Shown here in pieces: positions 45,916 through 56,353 of a stretch of DNA of 64,000 bases; within the stretch, counting starts at the first letter, position 1, and each line of letters starts with the position of its first letter. The DNA is from Capsaspora owczarzaki ATCC 30864 (lineage: Eukaryota > Opisthokonta > Filasterea), in NCBI RefSeq assembly GCF_000151315.2, contig NW_011887295.1, positions 1,130,544 through 1,194,543 of the forward strand, given 5' to 3'. The position numbers and the translations under genes are program-made. The notes under the pieces are model-generated. The model was not told the origin of the DNA and searched no databases. It was given only the letters and a program-made list of their open reading frames with translations.

Positions 45916-48900
45916 TCAACCGCGTCCCGATGCATCCACAATCCCACGCAAGGCTGCAGGACGCACAAATGCTTGCATGCGAGCAGCCCGAGCCATTTCT
46001 TCTTTCGCAGTCGTGGTGGCGTAGCGAGAGCGCTCGAGTGCAGCAATAACTTTCATTCTGCTAATCAGCTCCGATGCCTCGCCTTTGGTGATTGGGCGAG
46101 GGAAGATTGTGTCGACGCTGGGATGATACTCGCTGAGCATGTCCATTTGTTTGTCCGTCACAGGCTCTTTGCGCCAAGTGCCATTGGTGTTCAGGAGCGC
46201 CTGGATGTCGGGAAACGCATCCCGCAGATAGATTTTGGCTTCCTTTTTCGCAAGAGCCAATGACGGCTGCGGCTCGCCGACCTCTTCCACTGGAGGCTTG
46301 CGTCGGCGGTCTGTAAAGCGCATTTGCGTGTGAAACAAGCCTGGTCATCGCAATGACAAGGGACCCCCCCCCCCAAAAAAAAAAACAACAAAAAAACAAA
46401 AAAACAAATTAGATAAAGGCAAAAACAAAACAAAACCACACGTCCTGAACGCGAGCCGCACAATCAAAGACCTGTACCTAGTCCGTCTTGCTGAATCATG
46501 AGATAGCCCTTCAATGGAACGGGACGATACCACTTGCCCAAAGAATAGGCAAACCAGCCGTCCATTCGACCACGAAGTTGGCGAGTTGCATCGTACTCTT
46601 CTGATTCGGACAAGGAAACGTTGCCAACGACCTCGCCAATGAGGAGCTTGAACGCTGCCAACCGTGCATCACCCGGGTCGCAGAGTGCCGCCAGCTGATC
46701 GACAGACGTGGCGAGCATGGCAGGCATTCCCTGTGCTGCAAGATCGTTGACCAGTTTGGCCGCTTCGGTAATGTTTCCACCTGGTGGAGCAAAGAGAATC
46801 GAAAACAACCACAAGGCAATCGTGAGTGAAAAAAAATGCAGCGTTGTCTGAGAAGGCAAACTGTTTGCTCACTTACCGTGCGCATCAAAGCTAGAGTCCA
46901 AGCCAACCAAACTTGGAACTACCATCAGCGAATGCTTGCTGAGTTGGTCAACCACATCGATGACAAGGCAGTCGTCCTTGCTCTCGTGCCTTCGCAAGCC
47001 CCGCCCGACCATCTGAGTGAATAAATTGGCGCTCAGTGTTGGTCGCGCGAGGATGAGGCAGTCGATGCATGGGATGTCGGTGCCTTCGGTGAAGATTCCT
47101 GCATCCGAAACAAGAAAGAAAAGAAAATGAGTGTCCACAAAACAAATAAAGTAGAACATTAAGGCGAACAGATCGATAAGGAACAGCAACAACAGACTCA
47201 TCTCACCGCAGTTGACCAGCACGGGTAGCTTCTGCTCCTTGAACAGCCGCACACTTTCGGCTCGATACTCGGCAGTGTGCTGGCTGTGCACAGCGCGCGC
47301 CTCAACGCCCTTCTGCACGAACGCCTTCGCCAGGGATTCAGTGTGGTCGATGCTGATCGCGAAAACTAGAGTGGACTTTCGCACTCCTGTCGCACAAGGT
47401 GAACCTAGTGAGTTTCGACAAGAGAAACAAACGGCAAATCTCGATTCAACTTGAGAGAGGACATACCATGCACACCAGCGAGGTAAGCGTTGACAATGAG
47501 CTCGTTTCGTGCTTCGACGTTAATTTCCGCTGCCAGGTCACTCTCGACAAATTCTTTCCCTCGAAGTCGAACAGCGTTCAGATTGACACTTGTTGAGATG
47601 CGACTCGAGCGAATGGGAACTAGCCTGTGTTGTCCAAATACGAAATTGCAAAACAAACACAAGTCGGTTGAACGAGGCCCAACAAGAATTGCGCTTTCAC
47701 AGCCGAGAAACATACCACTTTTCATCCCACATCTCCTGAATGGTGCGATTGTACACGACCTTGTCAAACACATCCTTGAGATCGCGGTCATTGCGTTGGA
47801 CAGTCGCCGAGCAGCCCCAAACGACAATGTGCGAGTCGGGAGACAGGGCGTTCATGTTCTGAAGCACCCGAATGTACGTGTCGGCAGCCGCATGGTGTGC
47901 TTCATCCACAATAATCAACTTGAATTCGTTTGGATCGAATCGCAAGATGCGTTCCGACTCATCCCGTCCCAGCGTGCAGACGCTTGCGACCACAACGTCA
48001 CAGTCTGGCGGTGCTGAAAACCCAGCCTTCTCCAATCCAACTTTCTGAGGCGTGCCACACAAGCGGATGGGTAGAGCGAGCGGAGCATACAGGTGAGAGG
48101 TCCACAAGCAGACAGAAAAAATGAAAACACACACAAACAAAAGAGCAAACACAATATTCACGAAAGAACCGAATCGGGCTTCAGAAAGCAAAAGAAGCCT
48201 TACCGCATGGGGATTGAACTTGTGAACTTGGTGCATGGCTTGCACAAGGAGCTCCTCGCGATGGGCAAGCACGAGCGTTTTGAAGGCCGATGGTTTGGGC
48301 TGCGGAAGCTGCTTGATCAAGTTGGCAAACACGACCGTCTTGCCAGACCCAACGGGAAGCGAGACAATCATCCGCCGATTCCCATCGGCTACATGCTGCA
48401 GGCACTTGTCAATGCACTCAATCTGATAAGGCCGAAGCGGGGGCGACTCGACCTTGTGAGAACGATCCAGTGGCCCCAAGGTTTTGACCGTGCCGCTTTG
48501 TCGCCCGCCTCTTGTCTGCTTGACAACGACGTTGAACTTTTCATTGTCCTTGGGTGTCAGCAGCGCGTCAGGATGCTCGGGATGGGCATCATCAGCAGCA
48601 GCAGCAGCGGCAGCGGCAGCTCGCTTGGTCCGTTTCGCCTTCTTGACAGGCTCTGGCGTAGCACTGTCCGATGGAATGGTCGTCGACGCTGTCTCGGCAT
48701 GAGCATGCTGCTTTCCATCAGAGGGTGTGTCTCCAGCAGGCAGCGTTGCGACGCTCAATGACGTTGAGAGTTGGTCTGGCTTGGCGGGCGCGCTCGACAT
48801 TGCCCGGGCAGTGTGAGCCTGTGCCCCCAGCAGGCCAAAGCCGCTGTAACTTGTGGCACTATGCCGGCTGCGTTGTTCCAGGGCGGCTCCATGCATGAAA

Positions 48901-49103
48901 AAGGCGCCATGCGAGCGTCGTCTTGGCGGCCAACTCGACGCGTGTCGCCGACAGACAGTGAGATGCGGTGACGTGCTCCCTCCCGTCAAGCCACCTTGGA
49001 GCAGACTGTGCGGCAAGCTGCATGCCAATCCCATCACTGCGGGCAGCGCGGACTGAGCGTGACGCCACGGCAGAGTGGACTTGCGCGCAATCGCTCCAAG
49101 CAT
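45916..49103 (-). CDS. IRC3-like DEAH-box SF2 helicase, probably mitochondrial
   Basis: Seen: exons (minus order) 49103-48204, 48044-47716, 47624-47467, 47386-47207, 47098-46877, 46780-46478 and 46310-45916, closing to 829 codons. The N-terminus is basic and Ser/Ala-rich (MLGAIARKSTLPWRHAQS), presequence-like. Helicase motifs run in order: LRPYQ (Q-like), PVGSGKT (I), VLAHREELL (Ia), IIVDEAHH (II), GCSAT (III), FTEGTDIPCID (V) and QMVGRGLRR (VI). Yeast Irc3 is a mitochondrial DNA branch-migration helicase of this SF2 group; orthology is inferred. The C-terminal 230 residues have no recognised domain. It lies downstream of and on the same strand as the SAPS gene, with separate promoters likely. 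Confidence 0.85.
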
Positions 49104-51897
49104 GTCTTGGCGCCAAAAATCGGAGAAGAGCCAAGTCTGAGCTACACCGACAAGCAACAGAAAAAAAAAAAGAGCAAAAAGCCTGACTGCACAAATTACA
49201 AGTTGGATTTGGATAAGAGGGATTCTATTGATTGATTGATTGATAGATTGGAGAGTTGACCGTTGCTTTCACAAGTTTCAGAGTCAAAGACTCCAATGGT
49301 TTCAAACGAGGAGGGTTTTGGTTTGATTACCTTCACCAACCTGATCAACATCATGTGCTTCATGCTCGGAGGCTTTGTGCACTGTTTATGGTTTGGACTC
49401 GGTGGCGAAACAGGAGTTGGATGAGTCAGGGCACGAAAACTTGAAAACAGTCGGTGGCTTCATCGCACAACGAGCTCAATGACTCACTTACTGGCTAACT
49501 CAGTGACGAACAAAGATCGAGAATGAAATGAAATGGCACCATGTTCGACGACAACATACACAAACAGAACAAACCACACCTTGTTGAGCATTCGACGCTT
49601 CGGTTTGTTTCTCGCCGCCAAAACGCAGCTCGCTCTGTTGGAGCACCGACGTCCAAGCTGGGTGAAACTCATTGTGCAACGTAGAGCACAACCCCCCGCA
49701 GACTCGATGTTCCACTCGCCAGTACATGTCAAAAACATTCATTTGAAAAACTGCGTGTTTTGTTGTTTTGTTGTTTTTGATGTTTTGACAGGCATGTCAA
49801 ATTTCGCATTGCAATGCAACCTTTCAAACCGCTGCGCTTCGCTTCGCTTTGGCGTCGGCAGCCGTGCCCCGTTTCCCCCCCCCTGAGAATGCTTGAAGAC
49901 GCAGTTTACAGCATTGCATATCTGCGCTGCCAACCCACTTGCCTTCTTTGTGCTGACTTTGGCTGGTATGCGCTGCGCCGCCCCTTTTTTGTTGCGGGTT
50001 TTTGTGTGTTTTGCCCCAATCAAAAACAGCCTCGCCTCTCGTTCAATGACGCCTTCTGGATGCGCCTGCGAAACGAGACTGCAAACCATTACATAAATCT
50101 GCTCTGGTAAGCGCTCCGCACCCGATGCTCGAAAAACCCGAGTATGCCGAAACAGAAAGCTCGGTCAGCACTTTTTTTGGCTTCCTGTCATTTTTTTTTT
50201 TTTTTTCGGTTTGTCAGTGGTAAGCGGGAAAAACAAAAAGGCGCACGCTGCTAGTCGCTCCATTCTCGCACATCCTTGCGCACCCCTACATCCCCCTTGT
50301 GACTGTGGAGTACACTGGTCTGCTTGGCGCGTGAGGCAGGGCGGGGGCGGCGCGGGGCGGGGCTGAACGAGCGGCTTTTTGGCAAGTCAGCACGAGGTCG
50401 TTTTGCTCTCCAGCCGAGAATGCAGCGCGCGGCCAGAGCAGTGGACAGAGCGAGAGGAGCGAGACAGAGGCGCCAGGCAGTGGTTGGACCGAGATAAAGA
50501 GCCATCCTGGAGGGCTCCCACACGGGTTCCGAACGCGCGTCAGTCAAAGCCAAACGCCAAGACTTTGTGCGCTTGCTGCAGATTGGTTTGGCAGGTTTTT
50601 TGGTTTTTTGATGTTGGAGCGTTTCGAGTGCTTTTACTCTGGGGGGCTATGGCTTGTCTCGCGCCTTGTCGGCTTGTCACCTCGTCAAGTCGCGCGAGCG
50701 TGTGTGTGTGGGGTTCTCGGAGTGTATTTGGGCGTCACTGCTGTCGACTCCTGCGAGGACCCCACGACTCTGATTTTTGCTTGTCGAGATGGATTGCTGT
50801 TCTCGTGCTTCTCGCCTCCCTGCGCTACGTCCGACGTTGCCGCTCGCGTTTTGTTTGTTGCTGGCGTACCTCCTTTTTTGACATCATTGACGAACACTCT
50901 GCCGATGCATCACTCTGGCCAGATGCCTTGACAACGAAAGTGTGCGCTTTTGAAAGCAAAACAAGAAGGATCTTATTTCGCTGCGCCCTTTTTCACACTC
51001 CTTCTCTCACTTCCTGCCTCTGTTCAAAAAGCTGGCGGAACTCTCCACACAACACTCACAACACGAGGGGGAGAAGGCGGCTGCGGCGGCTGTGAAACCG
51101 ACGCGCGTGGGTGTTCCAGCGTTTTCGGGGCTCACTGCGGTCAGATCTTTCGGGCGGTTTTTTGAGCTGCTTCGACTTTGTTGTTGTTGTTGTGCGATGT
51201 GGTTTTTTTCTCCCCCAATTAACCAAAGTGATCACCTCTTGATGTGTTTCATCTTGATTTTCTGGCGGGCGTGAGAGAGTGCGAGTATGACACTTCCTGC
51301 AGGGAATGGTGTCATCTCCGTTCTCCAAGGCTTTTTTCGTTCTCCTGTTCGCCTTGCTGTCGTTCTATTTTACTTTTAAATGTGCAATGAGGGGCTGATG
51401 TGCATTTGTTGTTGGTGTTGCTATTGGCTGTCAATTCGCTTTTGACAAGCAACGAAAAATCGTTAAAAAAACAAAAAAACAACAACAAAAAAAAATCCCG
51501 CCCTTCAAACCCCGATTTGGAGTTTGACAGGTCGCCGAAGCCATCCGCCTATTTCGGCTTCGCTTCCAAAAGCGGTCTTGTCTCACTCATCATTTTTTTC
51601 ATCACCGCTTTGCTCTTTAGCGCTCTTTGTGGTCTGCTCTGCTCCTTCCATTGCGGTCGTGACTTCTTCAACAAGGCTCTTTCCTTCTTCTCTTCTCTCT
51701 CTCTTTTGTTCTCGCGCTCTACCTCGCCCTCTCGTGCTACCTCGCCCTCCCTTTTTTTTCTGTTCGTCATTTTCCGACCCTCGCCTTTTTATTTTATTTC
51801 CCCTCCTCTTTCTCCTCGCTCCTTCGACCCTTTTGACCGCAACATTACCGCAGGAACCAACCGCTGCCTATACTCACCCCTTAACAAAAAAAAAACC
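49104..51897. other. 2.8-kb non-coding region upstream of the epimerase gene
   Basis: No protein-like frame found on either strand. The right end (about 51550-51890) is strongly pyrimidine-rich and runs into the epimerase ATG, so it is probably a long 5' leader or holds a leader intron. A GATT repeat lies near 49228-49243. This is the largest gene-free stretch in the window. Confidence 0.5.
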
Positions 51898-53232
51898 ATG
51901 TCCAAGCAGCTCCTGAACATTATGAACTCTAGCCTTCTGACGCCGGTGCCGTCCATCCCCACGACACCACTGTCGCCCTCGCCCTCGGCGGCCATGCTCG
52001 CGTGCGGCGCCTCGTACCCCAACGTTGCTGCACGCATTGCCGAGCGTCCGACCGCCACTCGCGTGCTGTCCATTTTCGGCACCCGCCCCGAGGTGATCAA
52101 GTTCTACCCCGTGCTCAAGGAGATGGACAAGCGCTCTGAGAGCATCCTCTCCATCACCTGCGTCACGGGCCAGCACCGCCAGATGATTGACCCGCTGCTC
52201 TCGCTCTTTGACATTGCCACGGACGTCGACCTCAACCTGATGACCCAGGGCCAGACGCTCTCCAACCTGTCTGCGCGCCTCTTCCTGGCGCTCGCGCCCG
52301 TCTTTGAGGCTGTGCGCCCGCACCTCGTGCTCGTCCAGGGCGACACGACCACCGCCATGATTGCCGCCATGTGCGCCTTCTACTACCGCGTGCCTGTGGG
52401 CCACATTGAGGCTGGTCTGCGCACCAACGACCGCTACAACCCCTTCCCGGAGGAGGTCAACCGCCGCATTGTCTCGGTCGTTGGCAACCTGCACTTTGCG
52501 CCTTCGTCCTACGCCGCCGACGCCCTGCGCGCCGAGCGCATCGACATGAACACGGTCTTTGTCACGGGCAACCCCGTCATTGACGCCATCATGCTGATTC
52601 GCGAGAAGGTGCCCTCGGCAGCGGCCCGCCAGCTGCTCGACCGCGTCGAGGCTGCCGACGCCGCCACCAACGCCGTCCTGCCCGCCGGCCAGAAGGCCCG
52701 TCACATTCTGCTCACTGCCCACCGCCGCGAAAACCACGGCGAGGGCATTGCGGCCATCTGCCGCGCCGTCAAGCGCATTATCGCCCAGCACAAGGACGTC
52801 CACATCTGGTACCCCGTCCATCTCAACCCCGCCGTGTGCGTGCCCGTCCGCCAGGAGCTGGGCAAGATGGAACGCGTCCATCTGCTCGACCCGCTCGAGT
52901 ACGACGTCTTTGTCCACTTCCTCGACCGCATGTACATGGTCATGACCGACTCTGGCGGCATCCAGGAGGAGGTCACCGCGCTTGCCAAGCCCACCATTGT
53001 CCTTCGCGAGACCACCGAGCGCCCCGAAGGTGTCGATGCCGGTGTTACCAAGCTGGTTGGCATCAATGACGACACCATCGTCAAGGAAGCCACCCTGCTG
53101 TTGACGGACGACCAGACCTTTGCCGCCATGTCGCGCAAGTGCTTCCCGTTCGGCGACGGCACTGCCGCCCAGCAGATTGTCGACATTTTGCTCACCTCGC
53201 TATCGACCAACAAGCTGAGCATTGGCGCATAA
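51898..53232 (+). CDS. non-hydrolysing UDP-GlcNAc 2-epimerase, bacterial WecB type
   Basis: Seen: one exon, 444 residues, starting MSKQLLNIMN. After a 55-residue Ser/Pro/Ala leader the enzyme core shows every WecB hallmark: FGTRPEVIKFYPV, TGQHRQM, VQGDTTTAM, GHIEAGLRTN, NPFPEEVNRR, VTGNPVIDA, TAHRRENHGEG, MTDSGGIQEE and ETTERPEGVDAG. The residues known from the E. coli enzyme are kept (Arg of GTRPE, Asp of GDTTT, Glu of EAGLRT and PEE, His of HRRE). Reaction: UDP-GlcNAc to UDP-ManNAc, cytosolic. Codons end mostly in C or G, as in the next gene, so it is well adapted to the host. I start at 51898, because upstream sequence in the same frame is low-complexity leader. Bacterial origin with later amelioration is likely. 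Confidence 0.95.
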   Translation: MSKQLLNIMNSSLLTPVPSIPTTPLSPSPSAAMLACGASYPNVAARIAERPTATRVLSIFGTRPEVIKFYPVLKEMDKRSESILSITCVTGQHRQMIDPLLSLFDIATDVDLNLMTQGQTLSNLSARLFLALAPVFEAVRPHLVLVQGDTTTAMIAAMCAFYYRVPVGHIEAGLRTNDRYNPFPEEVNRRIVSVVGNLHFAPSSYAADALRAERIDMNTVFVTGNPVIDAIMLIREKVPSAAARQLLDRVEAADAATNAVLPAGQKARHILLTAHRRENHGEGIAAICRAVKRIIAQHKDVHIWYPVHLNPAVCVPVRQELGKMERVHLLDPLEYDVFVHFLDRMYMVMTDSGGIQEEVTALAKPTIVLRETTERPEGVDAGVTKLVGINDDTIVKEATLLLTDDQTFAAMSRKCFPFGDGTAAQQIVDILLTSLSTNKLSIGA

Positions 53233-54523
53233 GGCTTTGATCTCCCCCGCCCGCCCGCTGCTGCGTTGTCACGCATGTGGGTTTGGTGTTTTTTTTTTTT
53301 TTTTCTACTTTTCACCTTTTTTTTTTCTTTCCTTTTGTGTCTTCTTTGTTTTTCTTTTCCTTTTTTCCGCCTTGGTATCCACGTACCTCGGCTACGTCCC
53401 TGTTTTCCATTTGCCCGTTTGTGGGCCAATCATTGTTACGATGTAAAAAAAACAAGACAGCGAAAAACCCGCCGTGACTCACCACACCTTCCACGTTGTG
53501 CGATGGTGACCACCAACTGGTTTTTTTTGGCCTGGTGATCAAAGCCAACGTTGCTTGGGTGTGGGTGAGTGAGTGAGTGTGTGTGTGTTTGCGTGTCTGT
53601 GTCAATGTGTGTTTGTCTCTTGTTAGTTTTCCCCCTTTTTCTTATTCACCGACTGTGGTGTCTGTAGCTTTGTTTGTTTCTGGTTATTAAATGAGCTTTG
53701 CAACGAGATCCATCCATCCATCCATCCATCCAACCATCGAACCATCGGCATTAAAAACTCGCACTTCTTTTTATCTGTTTGTTTTTTTGCGGGTCAGCTG
53801 CACACTTTAACACCCAAAAAATATAACACCCGCTCCAAAACAACAACAACAACAAAAAGAAAAAGCAACAAAGCGATCGATCTGGTCGTCAAGCACTGAA
53901 CTTCTGCAGCGAGTTGTCTCTCTGGATCTCGAGTCTGGTTTCTTCCAAAGTCGGTGGTATTGTGTTGTTCATGCAGATTTGATTTTTCGTTGTCGATTTC
54001 CTCGGCGATTCAGTCTCTCTGCTGCTGTTGCTGCTTTGACTTGTCGCGTGCAGGTTGTCAAGTTCGCTTCACACACGAAAAAAAGTTGTCAGTTTCATTT
54101 AGGCTTTTTTCCGCGGGGTTTTTGCTTTTTCAACCCCCCCACGACGCCGACGCAATCCGCTCCACCCCTCGCTTGTGGGTCTGCGTTCGCGTCAAACTGC
54201 CTTCTCTTCCTATGCACGCATTTGCCCCCCCCCCCTGACTCACGGACTGGAAACGCAAAACGGCGACCGTGCCCGCCGCTCCCTTTACTTTTTTCCATTT
54301 TTTTTTTTCGCCCTCACTCTCCCCTTGTTTCACCTTTATTTTTTGTCATTTCGTTTTTTTGATCTCGATTGGACTCTAAAACGAGAGACTTGTCCAAACG
54401 CAGAGGGGAAAACGTGGATTACTCGCTCGGCGTTCCGGTTTCATCCAACACTGAGTGACTTTGCGTTTGGGTTCACTTTTTTTTTTTTTTGGGTTTTGCT
54501 GCCTTTTCCATTGGCTTTCGTTC

Positions 54524-54569
<46 letters not shown>

Positions 54570-55011
54570 CGCAGCGTCAAGGTCTCTCACTCGCTCTCTC
54601 ACTCTCGCTCTCACTCTCTCTCCTTCGTTCGTCCCTCTGTGTGGCTTCCAACACACAGCCGCGGCTCCCCCCCCCTCCAAAAGTCTCATCCACGCCGTTC
54701 GCATGCCAGTTTTCAACTCACCCTCACTCAACTCAACTCAACTCTGCCCTTCGACTGTTTCACTGACTTTGGCATTTGTAACAATGACCACTACAGATCA
54801 AGTTGTCATCGAGCTGATCTGTGCTTGTTAGAAGCTGGCGATCAAGTCTCGCGCAAAGCACTCCGTTTCCTCAGTCTCAGTCTCTGGCCCGCCGCCTTCC
54901 GCTCGTGCTCCTGCTCCTGCTCGTGCTCCTGCTCCTGCTCCTCCTGCTCCTCCTGCTTCCTCACTCCTCCTGCTTGCTCGAGCAACCATCCATCGCATCG
55001 ACACAATCAAC
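53233..55011. other. 1.8-kb intergenic region, T-rich
   Basis: 3' UTR of the epimerase and leader of the transporter. It includes a CCAT repeat near 53708-53731 and a long T tract near 54524-54569. A TCC/TGC repeat lies just before the transporter ATG. No gene or RNA feature seen. Confidence 0.55.
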
Positions 55012-56112
55012 ATGGTGCAAGAGGCAAACCACCCGCCGCTCGTCCGCGCAGGCGCAGCGCTCTTCTACGCCACCACGTCGCTCGCCATCATTTTTGTCAA
55101 CAAGATTGTGCTGACAACGTACGGGTTTCCATCGTTTAGCTTCCTGGCGCTTGGGCAATACATTAGCACGGTCGTCTCGATTGGCATTGCCAAGCAGCTC
55201 GGCTACGTCTCCTTCCCGTCATTCTCGTTCGCCGTCGTGCGGCAAACACATCCGCTTCCGCTCGTCTTCTTGGTCAACACGGTCACTGGCCTGGGTGGCA
55301 CAAAGATGATCAATCTCGCCATGTTCACCGTGCTCCGTCGCTTTACCATCTTCTTGGCCATGATTGCCGAGTACTACGTCCTGGGCAAGCAGTCCACCTC
55401 GATGGTCAAGATGAGCGTCTTTTTGCTCATCTTTGGCGCCTTGGTTGCCGCCGGCAACGACTTGGTCTTTGACGCGCTCGGATACACGCTCATCATGGTC
55501 AACAATCTGTGCTCGGCACTCAACTGCGTCTTTATCAAGCAAAAGCTCGACTCCAAGTCGCTCGGCACCTTCGGCCTGCTGTACTACAACAACCTGATCT
55601 CGCTCCCCATCCTCATCGCCACCCTGTACTTTGTCGACGGCCACCAGATTGGCCCCGTCCTCAACTTCCCTGGCTGGCGCGACCCCACCTTTGTCCTGCT
55701 CTTCCTGCTCGCGTCGCTCATGGGCTGCATCCTCAACGTCTCCATTGTCGTCTGCACCAAGATCAACTCGGCCCTGACGACCATCATCACCGGCTGCCTC
55801 AAGAACATTGTCACCACCTACGTCGGCATGTTCCTCGGCGGCGACTATGTCTTCTCCATGGCCAACTTTGTCGGCTTGAACATTAGCATCTCGGGCTCGC
55901 TGCTCTACTCGTACCTCGAGTACCAAACCGCCACGTCCAAGCCCTCCATCGTCCAATCGCCCCCGCCGCTCCCCGTGAGCATCAAGGCCTCAGAGTTCCC
56001 GCACGACAACAGCAGCAGCAGCAGCAGCAGCAGCACGCTTCATCATGTGCCTCATGCGCACGCCCACGAGGGTGGTCAGCATGCAAACAATTGGGTGACT
56101 GCCTCCAAGTAG
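55012..56112 (+). CDS. SLC35D-type nucleotide-sugar transporter
   Basis: Seen: one exon, 366 residues, about ten hydrophobic segments. Segments closely follow the UDP-GlcNAc/UDP-GlcA transporter group: SLAIIFVNKIVLTTYGFP, FPSFSFAVVRQTHPLPLVF, NLAMFTVLRRFTI, FIKQKLDSKSLGTFGLLYY, CTKINSALTTIITGCLKN, and MFLGGDYVFSMANFVGLNIS. The KQKLDSK and NSALTT motifs are diagnostic of SLC35D1/D2. Expected role: exchange of UDP-sugars (GlcNAc, GlcA, GalNAc, perhaps ManNAc) for UMP across ER or Golgi membranes. The C-terminal tail has Ser and His runs. It lies between a UDP-GlcNAc epimerase and a glycosyltransferase on the same strand. A GTT repeat follows the stop. Confidence 0.93.
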   Translation: MVQEANHPPLVRAGAALFYATTSLAIIFVNKIVLTTYGFPSFSFLALGQYISTVVSIGIAKQLGYVSFPSFSFAVVRQTHPLPLVFLVNTVTGLGGTKMINLAMFTVLRRFTIFLAMIAEYYVLGKQSTSMVKMSVFLLIFGALVAAGNDLVFDALGYTLIMVNNLCSALNCVFIKQKLDSKSLGTFGLLYYNNLISLPILIATLYFVDGHQIGPVLNFPGWRDPTFVLLFLLASLMGCILNVSIVVCTKINSALTTIITGCLKNIVTTYVGMFLGGDYVFSMANFVGLNISISGSLLYSYLEYQTATSKPSIVQSPPPLPVSIKASEFPHDNSSSSSSSSTLHHVPHAHAHEGGQHANNWVTASK

Positions 56113-56128
56113 TCCGCTTTCTTCTGCT

Positions 56129-56131
<3 letters not shown>

Positions 56132-56180
<49 letters not shown>

Positions 56181-56188
56181 GGTTGTTG
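56132..56188. repeat. (GTT)n microsatellite
   Basis: About 17 GTT triplets just after the transporter stop codon; probably in its 3' UTR. Confidence 0.95.
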
Positions 56189-56353
56189 TCCCTCGTTGTA
56201 TCCAAAAAAAGTCGTTGGTTGTCGCATTGGATTGAGTTTGTTTTTGCTTGTCACACTTAATGGAACACAGTATTAAGCCCCACACACGCAGTACAGTACA
56301 TACAGTACCAATTCAAGTCAGTCTCCCTTTTGTCATCGTTGACGAGTCATACA

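Noticed and set aside
50379-51095. Possible gene in the large gap before the epimerase
   Set aside because: Arg/Ser/Cys-rich with no conserved segment, splice support or codon bias.
51400-51897. Upstream extension of the epimerase reading frame
   Set aside because: The frame is open but encodes low-complexity Phe/Ser/Leu sequence from a pyrimidine-rich leader; the ATG at 51898 precedes the recognisable protein.
51874-52917. 347-codon open frame antisense to the epimerase
   Set aside because: Arises from strong C/G third positions on the sense strand; no domain seen.
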